64,000 nucleotides of DNA from Hyposmocoma kahamanoa (taxonomy: Eukaryota; Arthropoda; Insecta; Lepidoptera; Cosmopterigidae): positions 13,166,847-13,230,846 of the forward strand of contig NW_020653726.1 of the NCBI RefSeq assembly GCF_003589595.1. The letters run 5' to 3'. The notes under the pieces were generated by a model. It searched no databases and was not told the DNA's origin. It saw only the letters and a program-made list of their open reading frames with translations. Positions 10,876 through 21,029 of the stretch are shown here, in pieces. Every line of letters starts with the position of its first letter. The stretch's first letter is position 1. A program made the position numbers and the translations under genes.

Positions 10876-11604
10876 TTAATGTCCTTTTTTGAAGCCCCAA
10901 TGTTTGTGGTCCTCGTGGCCTCCTTTGTGACCGTGGCCCGCGTGGTGGTGGTGGTGCTCATGATGGCCACCCTCGTCGTGGTGTCCCTTGTGTTCGTGGT
11001 GATGGCCGCCCTTCTCGTGGTGACCCTTCTTACCATGGTGGTGCTCGTGATGGCCATGTCCCTTGTGGCCCTTGTGGAAATGACCGCCCTTCTTGTGTCC
11101 ATGCTCTTCATGGTGTCCACCGTGTCCTTCATGGTATCCGGATTCGCCGTGTTTGTCATGGAAGTGTTTGTCCTTCTTGAATTCGTCTACTTTGTGAACA
11201 CCGTGATGGCCTTTGGTGGAATGACCCTTGTGGTAGTGTCCCTTCTCTTCGAAGCTATGTCCCTTTTCACCTTTTTCACCGTGATGGTGCTCGTGGTGGT
11301 GTCCATCATCATGATGGTGATGTTTTTTATGTCCACCATGTTCATCGTGATGGCCCTTGTGTCCTTCGTGATGGTGGTGGCCCTTCTTGCCGTGCTCGTG
11401 ATGGTGATGTCCCTTGTAGCCCTTATGGCCCTTGCTGCCGTGGTCATTGTGGTGATGACCGTGGTGCTCGTGGCCACCACCCTTTTCGTGGTGGTGGTGC
11501 GACGCGGCGGTTTCAAGGTCGGCGTCGCGTTTTTCGCGTAGGTTGCGGGTGCTAGCGAGCGCCGCCAGCGCCACCAGACAGCTCAAAACGAGAGCCACCT
11601 TCAT
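10876..11604 (-). CDS. Secreted histidine/glycine-rich repeat protein, paralogue 1 (242 aa)
   Basis: ATG at 11604, TAA at 10876-10878, no intron needed. Residues 1-18 form a signal peptide (MKVALVLSCLVALAALAS). A short propeptide follows and ends in REKR, a furin-type site; the predicted mature protein starts DADLETAAS. The rest is low-complexity Gly-His-Lys-Glu sequence: I count 82 His in 242 residues, and no Cys after the signal peptide. A less repetitive block near residues 130-175 (KGHHGVHKVDEFKKDKHFH) is shared with the other two paralogues and is the best family signature. It resembles insect proteins annotated histidine-rich glycoprotein-like or filaggrin-like, perhaps Pfam DUF4779; I could not verify that. 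Secretion is strongly supported; metal binding, cuticle or silk/gut-lining roles are inference only. The 226-codon ORF on the opposite strand is the antisense shadow of His codons (GTG/ATG). Confidence 0.93.
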   Translation of the reverse strand: MKVALVLSCLVALAALASTRNLREKRDADLETAASHHHHEKGGGHEHHGHHHNDHGSKGHKGYKGHHHHEHGKKGHHHHEGHKGHHDEHGGHKKHHHHDDGHHHEHHHGEKGEKGHSFEEKGHYHKGHSTKGHHGVHKVDEFKKDKHFHDKHGESGYHEGHGGHHEEHGHKKGGHFHKGHKGHGHHEHHHGKKGHHEKGGHHHEHKGHHDEGGHHEHHHHHAGHGHKGGHEDHKHWGFKKGH

Positions 11605-11632
11605 GACTGTACTGTTGTCGTTACAGTGGATA

Positions 11633-11666
11633 AACTAGTGCAATGGCTCGTTGTCGTCGTTATATA
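11633..11666 (-). promoter_or_regulatory. Core promoter of His-rich gene 1: TATA box and initiator-like site
   Basis: On the minus strand TATATAA begins at 11666. About 30 nt downstream lies CTAGTT (A at 11636), an imperfect match to the arthropod initiator TCAKTY. This gives a leader of about 32 nt before the ATG at 11604, the same geometry as the two paralogues. Confidence 0.65.
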
Positions 11667-11669
11667 GAC

Positions 11670-12165
11670 ATTGCGACTCTGGTTTTTGCACCACGATATT
11701 GGGTAACTATTGCACTCCGTCCCGCTGCTTGCACTCTACTGTCAAGGCCGAACTTCCTATGCAAAGCACTCTCTGGATCAGGTGAGCATTGTCTCGGAAC
11801 ACTTTGTTAAATACTCAGTGTGTTCAATGCGAATAAAATTAAATCGTCAATACTTTCAGGTGCAAGTGGAAGGACTGGCTGCTTAATCAACGTCAATCAA
11901 AGAAGACATCACGTTGTTGGTCGAAGGTGATGTACGCCCTGTTACGTTATTACAAACAATAAAAGTAAAATTATAATTAGTATAAAAATGTACTAACTGT
12001 ATGTTCTTCTAAATTCCATTATCTGCTTGTTGTATTCTATATACACAGTATTCTTAAGCTGTTAAGTGCAGAATGGTCGGTGGTCGGTACGTGTGTTATT
12101 TTAAATATTAATGTTTGTTATTTCTGTAGTAAACGTACTTAATGAGTCAGGTACTACTCTCCTAT
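11670..12165. other. Upstream region of His-rich gene 1
   Basis: Beyond the core promoter I see no named regulatory motif. It is the likeliest place for gene 1 enhancers. Confidence 0.4.
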
Positions 12166-12363
12166 TTAGTAGCTTTAGAGCTTCTTGTGAAAGAGTTCAT
12201 CCACGGTAGTACTACCACCTTACCTATTTCTGCCGCCAAGCAGTAATGTCAGCATTACTATGTTCCGGTTTTTAAGGGTAAGGGTGCTGGTAAAATTATA
12301 AGTACATGGGACTTGTCAATTTATGTCTCAGGTTGACGTGCGCAATGGCGATACCTCAGATCG
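12166..12363 (+). mobile_element. Family A retroposon, 5' part of a copy split by insertion
   Basis: 5' end to CCTCAGATC; continues at 12828-12935 after an insert that includes SINE-B. Confidence 0.8.
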
Positions 12364-12614
12364 ACTCATCCGTAGAACAAAGATCTAAGTGTAAGACTGC
12401 TTGTTCTCAGGACATAGTACATTTCGTTCGTTCTTCTTCGCTGTGGATGTCATATCGACCGTTGTTCGATTTTATATTTCCAAAATGAAATAAGATATAT
12501 AAATTCTCAAAGTACCTCACATAGGCCTTAGTTTGAATAACGAAATTATTCTCGTAACGTACGTATACTCTTTTCGCTACATAATCACATAGGGCTCTGT
12601 TCTTCGGATAAGTC
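12364..12614. other. Unclassified segment between family A and SINE-B
   Basis: Part of the material that splits the family A copy at 12166-12935; not homologous to anything else in the window. Confidence 0.4.
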
Positions 12615-12616
12615 GA

Positions 12617-12635
12617 GATAATAATAATAATAATA
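12617..12635. repeat. (ATA)n tract, SINE-B tail
   Basis: Trinucleotide tail typical of this SINE; the same tail occurs at 20285-20302. Confidence 0.9.
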
Positions 12636-12694
12636 ACAACGCACACACTCATCATTGCCCCGCAGTAGAGAAACCCTGTGTCGCGAGTGCCATG

Positions 12695-12717
12695 GACACA
12701 CACACACACACACACAC
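12695..12717. repeat. (CA)n microsatellite within SINE-B
   Basis: About 11 CA units; the other SINE-B copies have a short GTGTGTG here, so this is a slippage expansion. Confidence 0.95.
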
Positions 12718-12827
12718 ATAGACAACCACAAATTACACCCAAACTCACAAGAGAAATAAATGTAGGCCATACAAAAATATTTCTCCCGGCCCGGGAATCG
12801 AACCGGGGGCCTCAGCCACAGAGGCAG

Positions 12828-12935
12828 TTTTGTGATTTAAAGCTCTGAATTTCATTACAACTATTATGGACAGGCGTGTCGCTTACCACCAAGCTCACGA
12901 CTTGCTCGTCTCATAATTTGGTATCATAAAAAAAA
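12828..12935 (+). mobile_element. Family A retroposon, 3' part of the split copy
   Basis: GTGATTTAAAGCTCTGAA through ATTTGGTATCAT plus A-run; joins 12166-12363. Confidence 0.8.
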
Positions 12936-13452
12936 TATACTTGAAAGTAATTTCTGTAGTCCAATATTCATGTTCATCTCCCTTACGGATCAAGTGTGAC
13001 TAATAACACAATTTGTAATACGTCTCATGGCCGGTGACATTGACGATGTCGTATACCAGTCTTGTTGCAGGACTTTTGTGGACACATAATTTATTAGGCC
13101 TGCATTGTAACGTGGAATCTTGGGGAATTTCCTCTAAAAGGAAAATTTTCTTAGACGTCGTATTGTTCCCTTAGCGGGTTTCACTTTCGTTGGCATTTTT
13201 GGTTTGAATTACTACATGCATTATCAGGTGCCTTTAATGGCTTTCTCTAAATGTAAACAAAAACATAAAAATAACTCTCCCTGGTTACTGTTTCACCACA
13301 TATAATTTATGGATAAAGTTTACGGAATTTTTTCAAACAACCTAAAAATGATTTTTACCTACTTGTGTACCTTTTACCTGTAATAAATTTACTGTTGCTG
13401 TACGTACGCATATTTACGTAGTGAAGTACGAATCCTTTAGTACATTCTTATT
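12936..13452. other. No feature recognised
   Basis: AT-rich, no ORF or repeat match found. Confidence 0.5.
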
Positions 13453-13553
13453 AACCGATTTCAAAAATAGGAGAAGGTTCTCAATTTAACAATACAATAC
13501 AAAAATTATTTATTGTACACCAAAAAAAAGGAAACAAATACAATACAAATACG

Positions 13554-13650
13554 TCTGACACGGTAAGCTAGAACACGTCGGTTCGAATACGGCCGGATCG
13601 AAGGAATTTTTTCTGAGTGTTCGATCTTTGTATTAATAATTAAATACAAT
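13554..13650 (+). mobile_element. SINE-D fragment
   Basis: GACACGGTAAGCTAGAAC, GGTTCGAATACGGCCGGATC, then GTTCGATCTTTGTATTAATA. Confidence 0.7.
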
Positions 13651-13843
13651 ACAATTAAATTGAAATAAGCGGTAATATAATGGGCGGTCTTATTAAGCGA
13701 TTTCTGCCAGACAACCTTTGGATGGAAGTAGTTCTATAAGTCACAGGAAAAAGACGGCGGTGTACGGAGAATTCCTAATCAATAGATAGAAAAACGATAA
13801 ATAAACACAAATATACATATATTTGTGTGGGTATGGAATCTAA

Positions 13844-14001
13844 GGGTCGTATTCTAGAACTCTACTCAATGCTCAAGTCAGGATTTGAGTATGGTTTAAA
13901 GCACTCGAAATCATACTCAAGTCCCAGCCATTAGGGTCTTATTTCCAGTGCTTGTGTTTCCAGTGCAATCCTGACTTGAGTAGAGTTCTGGAATACGACC
14001 C
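13844..14001. mobile_element. Harbinger/Tourist-like MITE (158 bp) with TAA target duplication
   Basis: TAA at 13841-13843 and 14002-14004 flank inverted ends GGGTCGTATTCTAGAACTCT and GGGTCGTATTCCAGAACTCT. The arms extend to AAGTCAGGATT; the left arm carries a 7-nt tandem insertion (ATGCTCA). TWA duplications with GGG termini fit PIF/Harbinger. Confidence 0.88.
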
Positions 14002-14004
14002 TAA

Positions 14005-14559
14005 GAGTGATGCGTGAAAGGGAACGGAGCGTGATGAAAAAGGATAGGAGGAAAAAGAGAGAGAGGAGAGATAGACGACGGCGAGGAAAGGAAGACGTGG
14101 GCGAAAAGATTGAAAATTGTCTTTAAAATTAATGAAAGACGAGTTATTGTAAATCAAGAGTGCAATTTATTTAGAAGCGTCAAAATCACCTATCCCATAT
14201 TTATAAATAATAAAACCAATACATATAATGAATATCAAAATCTACTATATATTCCTACACCTATAAATATAAAATTATTAATTATTAATTAATTGCCATC
14301 AGAATAGGTGATTCAATTAATTTCAATTTTTTTTTCATTTTCTATTCTTTCTACATTACATTTCGTGTTATATGGTATGGCGGTTGATCACGACATCACG
14401 ACCCATTGTTTCTAATTCAGTAAATGTTTGCCACTTCGTTATTATAGTGCTTCTTTGAAATAATTATAAGTATAATAATAGAATAAGTATTTTTATTAAT
14501 AAATTATTATAAGTACCAAATTAATTATAATTATAAACACCTTACAATTCAAAAAGTCG
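14005..14559. other. No feature recognised
   Basis: A purine-rich strand (GAGGAAAAAGAGAGAGAGGA near 14045) is followed by very AT-rich sequence. Confidence 0.5.
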
Positions 14560-14615
14560 TGGTAGCTTAATGGTTTAAATTACCGCCTTTCAAGCGTAGG
14601 GTCGTGGGTACACCT
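14560..14615 (+). mobile_element. SINE-E head fragment
   Basis: GTCGTGGTAGCTTAATGGTT and ACCGCCTTTCAAGCGTAGGG; about 55 bp only. Confidence 0.5.
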
Positions 14616-14939
14616 ATAAATATAAAATTTCTAAAACATAATTATAAAACGTAGTGTTCTTCTACCATATTTGAGCTGAGCAAGTCCCGATTGCACTCTC
14701 ATGACGGTGAATTAGGTACCTACTGCATTATCAATTGTTTAAATTATTATTATTTTTTTAAATTATTTTATCATTATTATTATTGTATCATTATTTATTT
14801 AAGACTCTCGCTTCTCCCGAGGCCTAAAAGATTAATTTTGAATTTTAAATGGGAGAGGCGTTATTTATTTATTATTAGTGTTCCTCTGTTGTATTGTCTA
14901 TATGCGTGTCTGTGCTTGTGTGTTTTCTTTCTTTCGTTT

Positions 14940-15140
14940 TCTTCCTACATTTCAACGTTACACGTTTACTCCGACATTTATGCACCGATTTCGATGATTC
15001 TTTTTTATTAGAAAGGTGGTACCTCCGTAGCAGTCCCATTAAATTTAAAGGAAATACTTTAAGGGTGGCAAATTAGGGAATGAATGCGGTTTATTGGATT
15101 TCACTTTTAGTTAACTGATTTCAACAATAAAACTTGATAA
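14940..15140 (+). repeat. Dispersed repeat G1, diverged copy
   Basis: TACTCCGACATTTATGCACC, ATTTCGATGATTCTTTT and AAGGTGGTACCTCCGTA resemble 5980-6060. Confidence 0.5.
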
Positions 15141-15152
15141 ATAGATTTAATG

Positions 15153-15461
15153 GCTACTGCTAAGTAGAGCTCCTTGTGAAAGAGTTCATCCAGGGAAGTA
15201 CTGCCACCTTACCTATTTCTGCCGCCAAGCAATAATGTGAGCATTACTACGTTCCGGTTAGGAAGGGCAATGGTGCTGTTGAAATTACAGGCACATGAAA
15301 CTTGTATACTTATTTCTCAGGGTTCAGGCGCAGTGGCAGTGCCCCTAAGATATTTACAATTTAAAGCTCTGAGTGGCACTGCAACCGTTATGGACAGGTG
15401 TGTCGCTTACCACCAGGCGCTCGACTTGTTCGTCTCGTCACTTGATATTATAAGAAAAAAA
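15153..15461 (+). mobile_element. Family A retroposon, full-length copy
   Basis: CTACTGCTAAGTAGAGCTCC through CGTCTCGTCACTTGATATTAT plus A-rich tail. One of the best preserved copies. Confidence 0.88.
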
Positions 15462-15870
15462 TATAATTCCACCAACTTTTCATGTCGGTTTTTGCTTATA
15501 AAAAAGTTACCAGATTATTGTTTGCGCTTTATAAATATTAGGATATAATCTTAAAATTTTCGTAACAAATAGATCACAATTTTTTATAGCCCCATAAATT
15601 GATTGGAAACTACTTTGGCGCATTTCTGATGAGGTAAAGCTAGAAGCACTCTTGATGAAGGGGAGAGATAAAAAAGAAAAGGGAACTTTTTGTATTGTTT
15701 TCAACAATCTTCACGCCTAATTGAAACACGAGTTGAAAGGAAACTGCGGTGTTTTAGAATTATACAGTTCACAATAAACTGAAGATATGGTTAACTTACA
15801 AAATTTTAAAATGAACTAATTTTAAAAGTAATTATGAAGAAAAATAAGAGTTTTCTTGCAAAGAATATTT
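15462..15870. other. No feature recognised
   Basis: Short ORFs only. Confidence 0.5.
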
Positions 15871-15980
15871 TATCGCGTTCTTAGGATTTCGCGATTGTTA
15901 CACATAGGAAATAAAGTTATTTTTCAGGATTTAAATCACGTATATCTTTTTTTCAAACAAACCGACGTTTCGGGCTCTTA
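15871..15980 (-). mobile_element. Repeat M copy, part 1, split by element F
   Basis: The minus strand reads GCCCGAAACGTCGGTTTGTT, ATACGTGATTTAAATCC and the end TGTAACAATCGCGA. The rest of the copy continues at 16492-16530. Confidence 0.65.
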
Positions 15981-16491
15981 ACAAATTCAAATTCAAAATA
16001 ATCTTTGTTTCATAGGTAAGCATTATTACACTTGAAATCGTCACAATGGTTAAACTCTACCGCTCATTCGTAAGGCAGATTCCCCTGAGAAGAATGAGCA
16101 AGAAACTCTAGGGGTTGCTCTATATAAATAACATTTGTATACATTCAACATTTACAATATATATTTCTTTTATTTGAAACATTAGAGATCGAGACTACCT
16201 CCATGAGCTAAATGGGTTACTACCACAGATTTTTGTCATCCAAGTACGCACAAGTTGTATAATAACGTTTAGTATAAAGTTTTTGTTTCACTATAATGTT
16301 AAACCTCGTGAAAGGCAAATTTTGTATATCAACCGGAACCTTGTTATAGAAGCTTGTGTTTTTTAACTTTGTGAAGACGACTATCAAGAAAAGCTAGTTT
16401 ATTTTTATTCCTCGTATTAATGTTATGTCTGTCACTATTTTTCATTAAGAAATTACTATTTCTTTTAACATAAATTACATTTTCATAAATG
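15981..16491 (-). mobile_element. Family F non-LTR element 3' end, copy 2, inserted in repeat M
   Basis: Starts ACAAATTCAAATTCAAAATA (tandem tail), homologous to 390-710. It interrupts repeat M exactly between the parts that are contiguous at 21680-21700. Confidence 0.7.
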
Positions 16492-16530
16492 TACAGGTCC
16501 CGTGGTCACGGTTGACTGTTGACGGCTGTT
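16492..16530 (-). mobile_element. Repeat M copy, part 2
   Basis: The minus strand GTCAACAGTCAACCGTGACC then ACGGGACCTGT matches TGACTGTTAACCATGACC and ATGGGACCTGC at 21660-21693. Confidence 0.65.
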
Positions 16531-16569
16531 GAAAAATATTTTACTTTTCAGAAATCGTAAGTGAAGAAA

Positions 16570-16825
16570 TTGTGGTTATAATTATTAATACAAAGATCGA
16601 ACAGTCAGAAAAAATTCCTTCGATCCGGCCGAATTCGAACCGACGTCTGCTAGTATACCGTGCCAGACGCTATATCAACTAAACCACGGAATGAATCAGC
16701 GGACCTCACGAATTTTCCTATGTGCTTGCGTCGTATCTTTGTATTTTGTTTTTCAACGACTTTTTAGCCGTAGCATCATTTATGAGAAATCTACGATATT
16801 TCGTCACCCAGTTAGCCACGCCAGA
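16570..16825 (-). mobile_element. SINE-D, long copy
   Basis: Same organisation as 2190-2436, including GAATTCGAACCGACGTC (B box, antisense), CGGACCTCACGAATTTTCC and the leading unit ATGAGAAATCTACGATATTT. Confidence 0.75.
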
Positions 16826-17111
16826 AATTGCTGTTTATTTTACTGGAGCCTCAGTATTAAAAAAAATTGAAACCTCTTCGATTTTTTCGTTATATATCTG
16901 GCATATATATTCATACACATATTTTGAAATCAGGTTCCATTACTTTAGTTGTAACTATTGTTTTATTGTCGTCCGTTATCTTTTCAGTAAGTAATTCCGC
17001 TACCGTGATTTTTTTTACTAAAGGAGTCAAATATATTATTTGTTTATTTTATTGAATATCACGTCTTTATTACCATGATGTTCATTTTTTGTGATAATAC
17101 TCCACTAATTT

Positions 17112-17191
17112 GTTGTTATTATTGACGCAAAGATCGAAGAAACAGAAAGAAAAATTCCTTCGATCCGGCCGAATGGAAGGAATTTTTCTTT
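17112..17191 (-). mobile_element. SINE-D fragment ending in a local foldback
   Basis: Tail and GATCCGGCCGAAT as in other copies, then 16 bp (17176-17191) that are the exact inverse of 17146-17161 instead of the expected B box. Confidence 0.7.
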
Positions 17192-17324
17192 GAGTCAAGT
17201 ATTAAGTTAAATAGGGGTCAATTTAAATAAAAAGTGTTAAACTTAAGAACATATCGTTGGCTTCGTTAATATGGTGTTTTTTTAAATAACTGTAAGTATA
17301 ATAATAGATTTCGGACAGTATGCG

Positions 17325-17510
17325 CGAAATTTAATTTGAAATTTACTATAAGCCTTTTGGTGAACGAAAGTTTTATAAGGAAACCTGCATACATCTGTAA
17401 AGCAATGTGTTGCCAATCCGCAGTGGGCTTGCGTGTGAGCTACAGCCAATGACCTCTTATTGTGAGAGGAGGCCTGTGCCCAACAGTGGTACTATAAATA
17501 GTCGAACTTT
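17325..17510 (+). mobile_element. SINE-E, 5' truncated
   Basis: GCGCGAAATTTAATTTGAAA, CCTTTTGGTGAACGAAAG, and the 3' end GAGAGGAGGCCTGTGCCCAA CAGTGG. Confidence 0.7.
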
Positions 17511-17687
17511 ATTATTATGATTCATGTTACAACCTTTTTGTAAACAAATTACTTAGACGAGTAGGAAGTTGTCAAAAGTCAAAAGCAAAGTTATGATAAC
17601 TAACAAACACAATAATTTCATAATAAACCCTCGTATGCGTCTTTGACATACATGTAGATACTCTACTCCACCTAGCCAGGCTCCATA

Positions 17688-17897
17688 TTTTTATGATATC
17701 TAGTGACGGGACGAACAAGTCATGCGCCTGGTGGTAAGCCACACGCCTGTTCGTGGCAATGCCACTCGAATCAGAGCTTTATATTGCAAAGATCGGGACA
17801 CTGTCACTGCGCCCGTCACCCTGAGACATAAGTTGACAAGTCCCATGTACCTGTAACTTCACCAAAACCGAAATGCAGTAATGCTCACATTACACAT
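17688..17897 (-). mobile_element. Family A retroposon copy, 5' truncated
   Basis: On plus: GTGACGGGACGAACAAGTC, CACCCTGAGACATAAGTTGA, CAGTAATGCTCACATTAC. Confidence 0.85.
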
Positions 17898-17985
17898 TTT
17901 TATTTGTTCCCGTTTTGACCGTTCCTTATTGTTTTAACAACTCCAGTCTTCAAAGTTCAAAGGAACACCTAAAGACTGGACACAC
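17893..17985 (-). repeat. Dispersed repeat N, copy 2, with a small internal inversion
   Basis: The reverse complement matches 7263-7318. The segment GGAACACCT between CCAGTCTT and AAGACTGG lies inverted compared with 7252-7272. Confidence 0.55.
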
Positions 17986-18003
17986 AGGTAGGTAAAGCTA
18001 CCT

Positions 18004-20922
18004 ATCCCAAGCAGCACACCCATATCTAAATACATATATACTATAAGATATCTAATAGAATTTAATTCGATTGAATATTTTAAGAGTTCAAATTCCCTCA
18101 AGATATCTCAAAGAAGGTTTCTAGATAATTTAAAGTAAAAGTGGGCACAACTTTATTAGTAGATCACAAGAGTGCTTTGAGAGACTATTTGAACGTACTG
18201 TTAAGAGTGATTCTTATCTTTTTTCTAAAGTAACCCTTCTAGAATGTTACAAGACCATTTGTAGAATGTAGACAGTTTTTATTTAGTCTTGTACATAATT
18301 TTTAGATAATTTATAGTCTATGATAGTTTTCTTAGTAATGCTATTTTAAAACCAAAATACTAAAGCGTTACAAACATAGGACGCAATTCTCTTTATACTA
18401 ATAGATTTCAAGTTTAATGGCTTACAAAATATAAACTATCAAAATTGCAACATGGCGAAATTAGATATAATATTTCTGACTTTTTCGCGCAATGTTTAAT
18501 CGGTTAGAAAGCGCAAATTGACGTGCGACTTTAAATACAATGTGAAAAGTGATGTAAAATCTGTCATAAAAGTAATGCGCTCGCTAAATTTTAAATATTT
18601 ATGTATAAAATATAAACTTAACAAAAATACAGTTATCGGTTTTCGGTTTTAAATATTTATAGAAAGCTTAAATATACAAAATAACTCACAAAACAAACCA
18701 TTTCCAAGAAATTTTAGGCTTCTTCTAGCTAATTTCAACTTAGATTTACTTTTTAAAAAGAAAAGAAATTTTTCCCGGCTACTTCATAGTCATTCTTTAA
18801 AAATAAAAATGGCGATAAGAATTTAAAGCTTTTTTCAAAACACAGTTTGAGCATTTTGTCTGTAGCCTCATCTATAGAAAAACTTTAGAATAAGAAAAGA
18901 TTATTTTTACTTGCTTTAGTGTAGTTGAACTTGTCGAAGAATATTCCTCCTATGAGATTCTTATGATTGTCTACAAAACGCGATGTTTCTAAGCGATTTT
19001 TCTTTTGACAGTATTACAAAACCTTTATAAGGTTATACGAGCGTTAAAAGTGAGCGTTTTATGCAATAAAAAACTTTTTAAAACACTAGGTCAAAAAAAC
19101 AATTGAAAAAAATCCATTTTGTCGGAAAAAAACGTTATTCTGTATAACTATATGGAATGTGTTATAATATGATTAGAAAGGTGGATAAATTTCCTATCAT
19201 TTAAATATAAGGAATATTTTAATGACATACCTAACTTATGATGGAAGAAATAAAATTTTCATTACAATTCAGGTTATTTTTTCACGCCACAATGATTTCA
19301 CTGTATTCTATTGATAGACGGCACAATACACATACACAACATTGAAGTACAGTAATTTACGCGCTCATTTCAGTTGTTTTTATCATTTCACAACACGGAA
19401 TTACTTCACAATGTTTATTAATTTGTCAACAAACAAATGTCGGCCATGACCGGCCCGAGCGCGAATTACGCCTATTGTATCCAGCGTTGCTAATTTGTAG
19501 GGAATTCCCCAAATTATGGGGAGTTTCAACTAGATTGGGGATTTTGTGGGGATTGGCGCTATGTGAGGAAAATGTGGGGATTCTAACATTTTATCATTTT
19601 GTTTAATCTATCAATTACTGATCATCGCTAGTTTGATCGTTACTGTTAGAAACACTGTGATGGACTATATCGACCTGCTATTCAACATCGCACATCCCTC
19701 GTATTATTAACAAGCAGCTTAAATAGAATTATTATTAGAGCACTTGGTTCTGAATTATAAAATTACCAGTTGGTGCATGTTGAGTTCGCGATTCTTTCTC
19801 CCGCTTAGGACGCGGACGGTCCCCGGTATGAAGCAAAACGAAATCAGCTATTGATAAACAAAGCCGAGCAGTTAGTACTTCCACACTACAACTTACCATT
19901 CGTCAACTTTAAATAATAAATATAGGTCGAAACTCATTGATTATTTCTAACGTTAACATAGTGTCACCAAATGCACAACAAATAATCAATTTACTTAATT
20001 TTGTAAGGCAAAGAAAAATGTTTTTTTGTTCACACTGTTTACAGATTAATGTTGAATCTAATTAATATTATAATTAATATAACTGCCTCCGTGGCCGAAC
20101 GGTTACCATGCCGGACTGCCATGCAGAGGTCCCAGATTCAATTTCCGGGTCGGGAGAAATATTTGTATGGCCTACATTTATTTATCTCATGAGTTTGGAT
20201 GTAATTTGTGGTTGTCTACGTGTGTGTCCATGGCACCCGCGACACAGGGTTTCCCTAGTGCGGGGCTATGTTGAGTGTGTACGTTATTATTATTATTATT
20301 ATATAGTGATTTTTGGGGATTTTGAACAATTGGCATTGGCAACGCTGATTGTATCGAATGATGTGACTTAATATCCAAGGTTTACCACCTCCACCAGATC
20401 TTTTAATATTCTTTACTTTTTTTATTTCGCATGAACTCTTACAACGTCCAATAGAGTAAAAACCCTAATTGTAGTATTTTTTTAAATAAAATCTACTGAA
20501 GACGCTCTATAACGTGTTTGTCAATAAGTACAAACACTACAGAATATCTATAAATTAAATATATCTAGAATAAACTTAAGAACACTAGTTTTTAGAGTCT
20601 TAATTGGCTTTACTGAATGTGTATAGAACAATTTTACTAAAAATAATCAGTTGTTCTACAGATGAACTTAAGATAAGGAAGAGATTAATTTAAAAATAAG
20701 GACTATAATGACTATAAGAGTAAATCTTAAGAGAGATTACACTTAATTAAGTTGTTTGGTATTAACAAGGTGTTAAAATTTTGACTTGAGTGAAATAAGT
20801 CTATAAGAACAATTTCTTTTTTCTAAAACCATTTATAGAGAACTATTATCTAAATCTATACCCCAATAAGACTGTTTTTAGATATAACAGTTTTAAGGCT
20901 TATAAAGTGTGCTCCTTGGGAT
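18004..20922. mobile_element. 2.9-kb non-coding element bounded by 16-bp inverted repeats
   Basis: ATCCCAAGCAGCACAC at 18004-18019 and its inverse at 20907-20922 (ATCCCAAGGAGCACAC) match at 15 of 16 positions. Just inside each end are AT-rich stretches with many TCTAGATA/AGATATCT-like motifs. No open frame of 60 codons lies between the ends except inside the nested SINE-B. Internally 19440-19570 is richer in GC (GGCCATGACCGGCCCGAGCG). It probably represents a non-autonomous DNA transposon; the superfamily was not determined. Confidence 0.6.
20083..20302 (+). mobile_element. SINE-B, full copy
   Basis: CTGCCTCCGTGGCCGAACGG (A box), B-box region CCCAGATTCAATTTC, body GGATGTAATTTGTGGTTG, CCCGCGACACAGGG, tail (TTA)n at 20285-20302. 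Nested in the 18004-20922 element. Confidence 0.88.
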
Positions 20923-21029
20923 GTTTCATATTTTCTTATGTATCCAATTTTCTATTATAATTCATTTCACTCATTTATTATTGTTAATGGTATAAAATCG
21001 TAGTCTTACTAATATCTATGGAAAGAAGC

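Larger units (their letters stand above)
12615..12827 (-). mobile_element. SINE-B inserted in a family A copy
   Basis: The minus strand starts CTGCCTCTGTGGCTGAGG with a clear B box GGTTCGATTCCC and ends in (TTA)n. It carries a (TG)n expansion at 12695-12717. Confidence 0.88.

Noticed and set aside
10861..11541. Long plus-strand ORF (226 codons, Val/Met-rich) opposite His-rich gene 1; likewise 27143-27877 and 33801-34556
   Set aside because: His codons CAC/CAT read as GTG/ATG on the other strand, so these long frames are automatic antisense shadows; they have no independent features.
15940..15985. Functional hammerhead ribozyme in repeat M
   Set aside because: GAAAC is present, but the CUGANGA half of the core is not intact in any of the three copies; kept only as a hint of ancestry.
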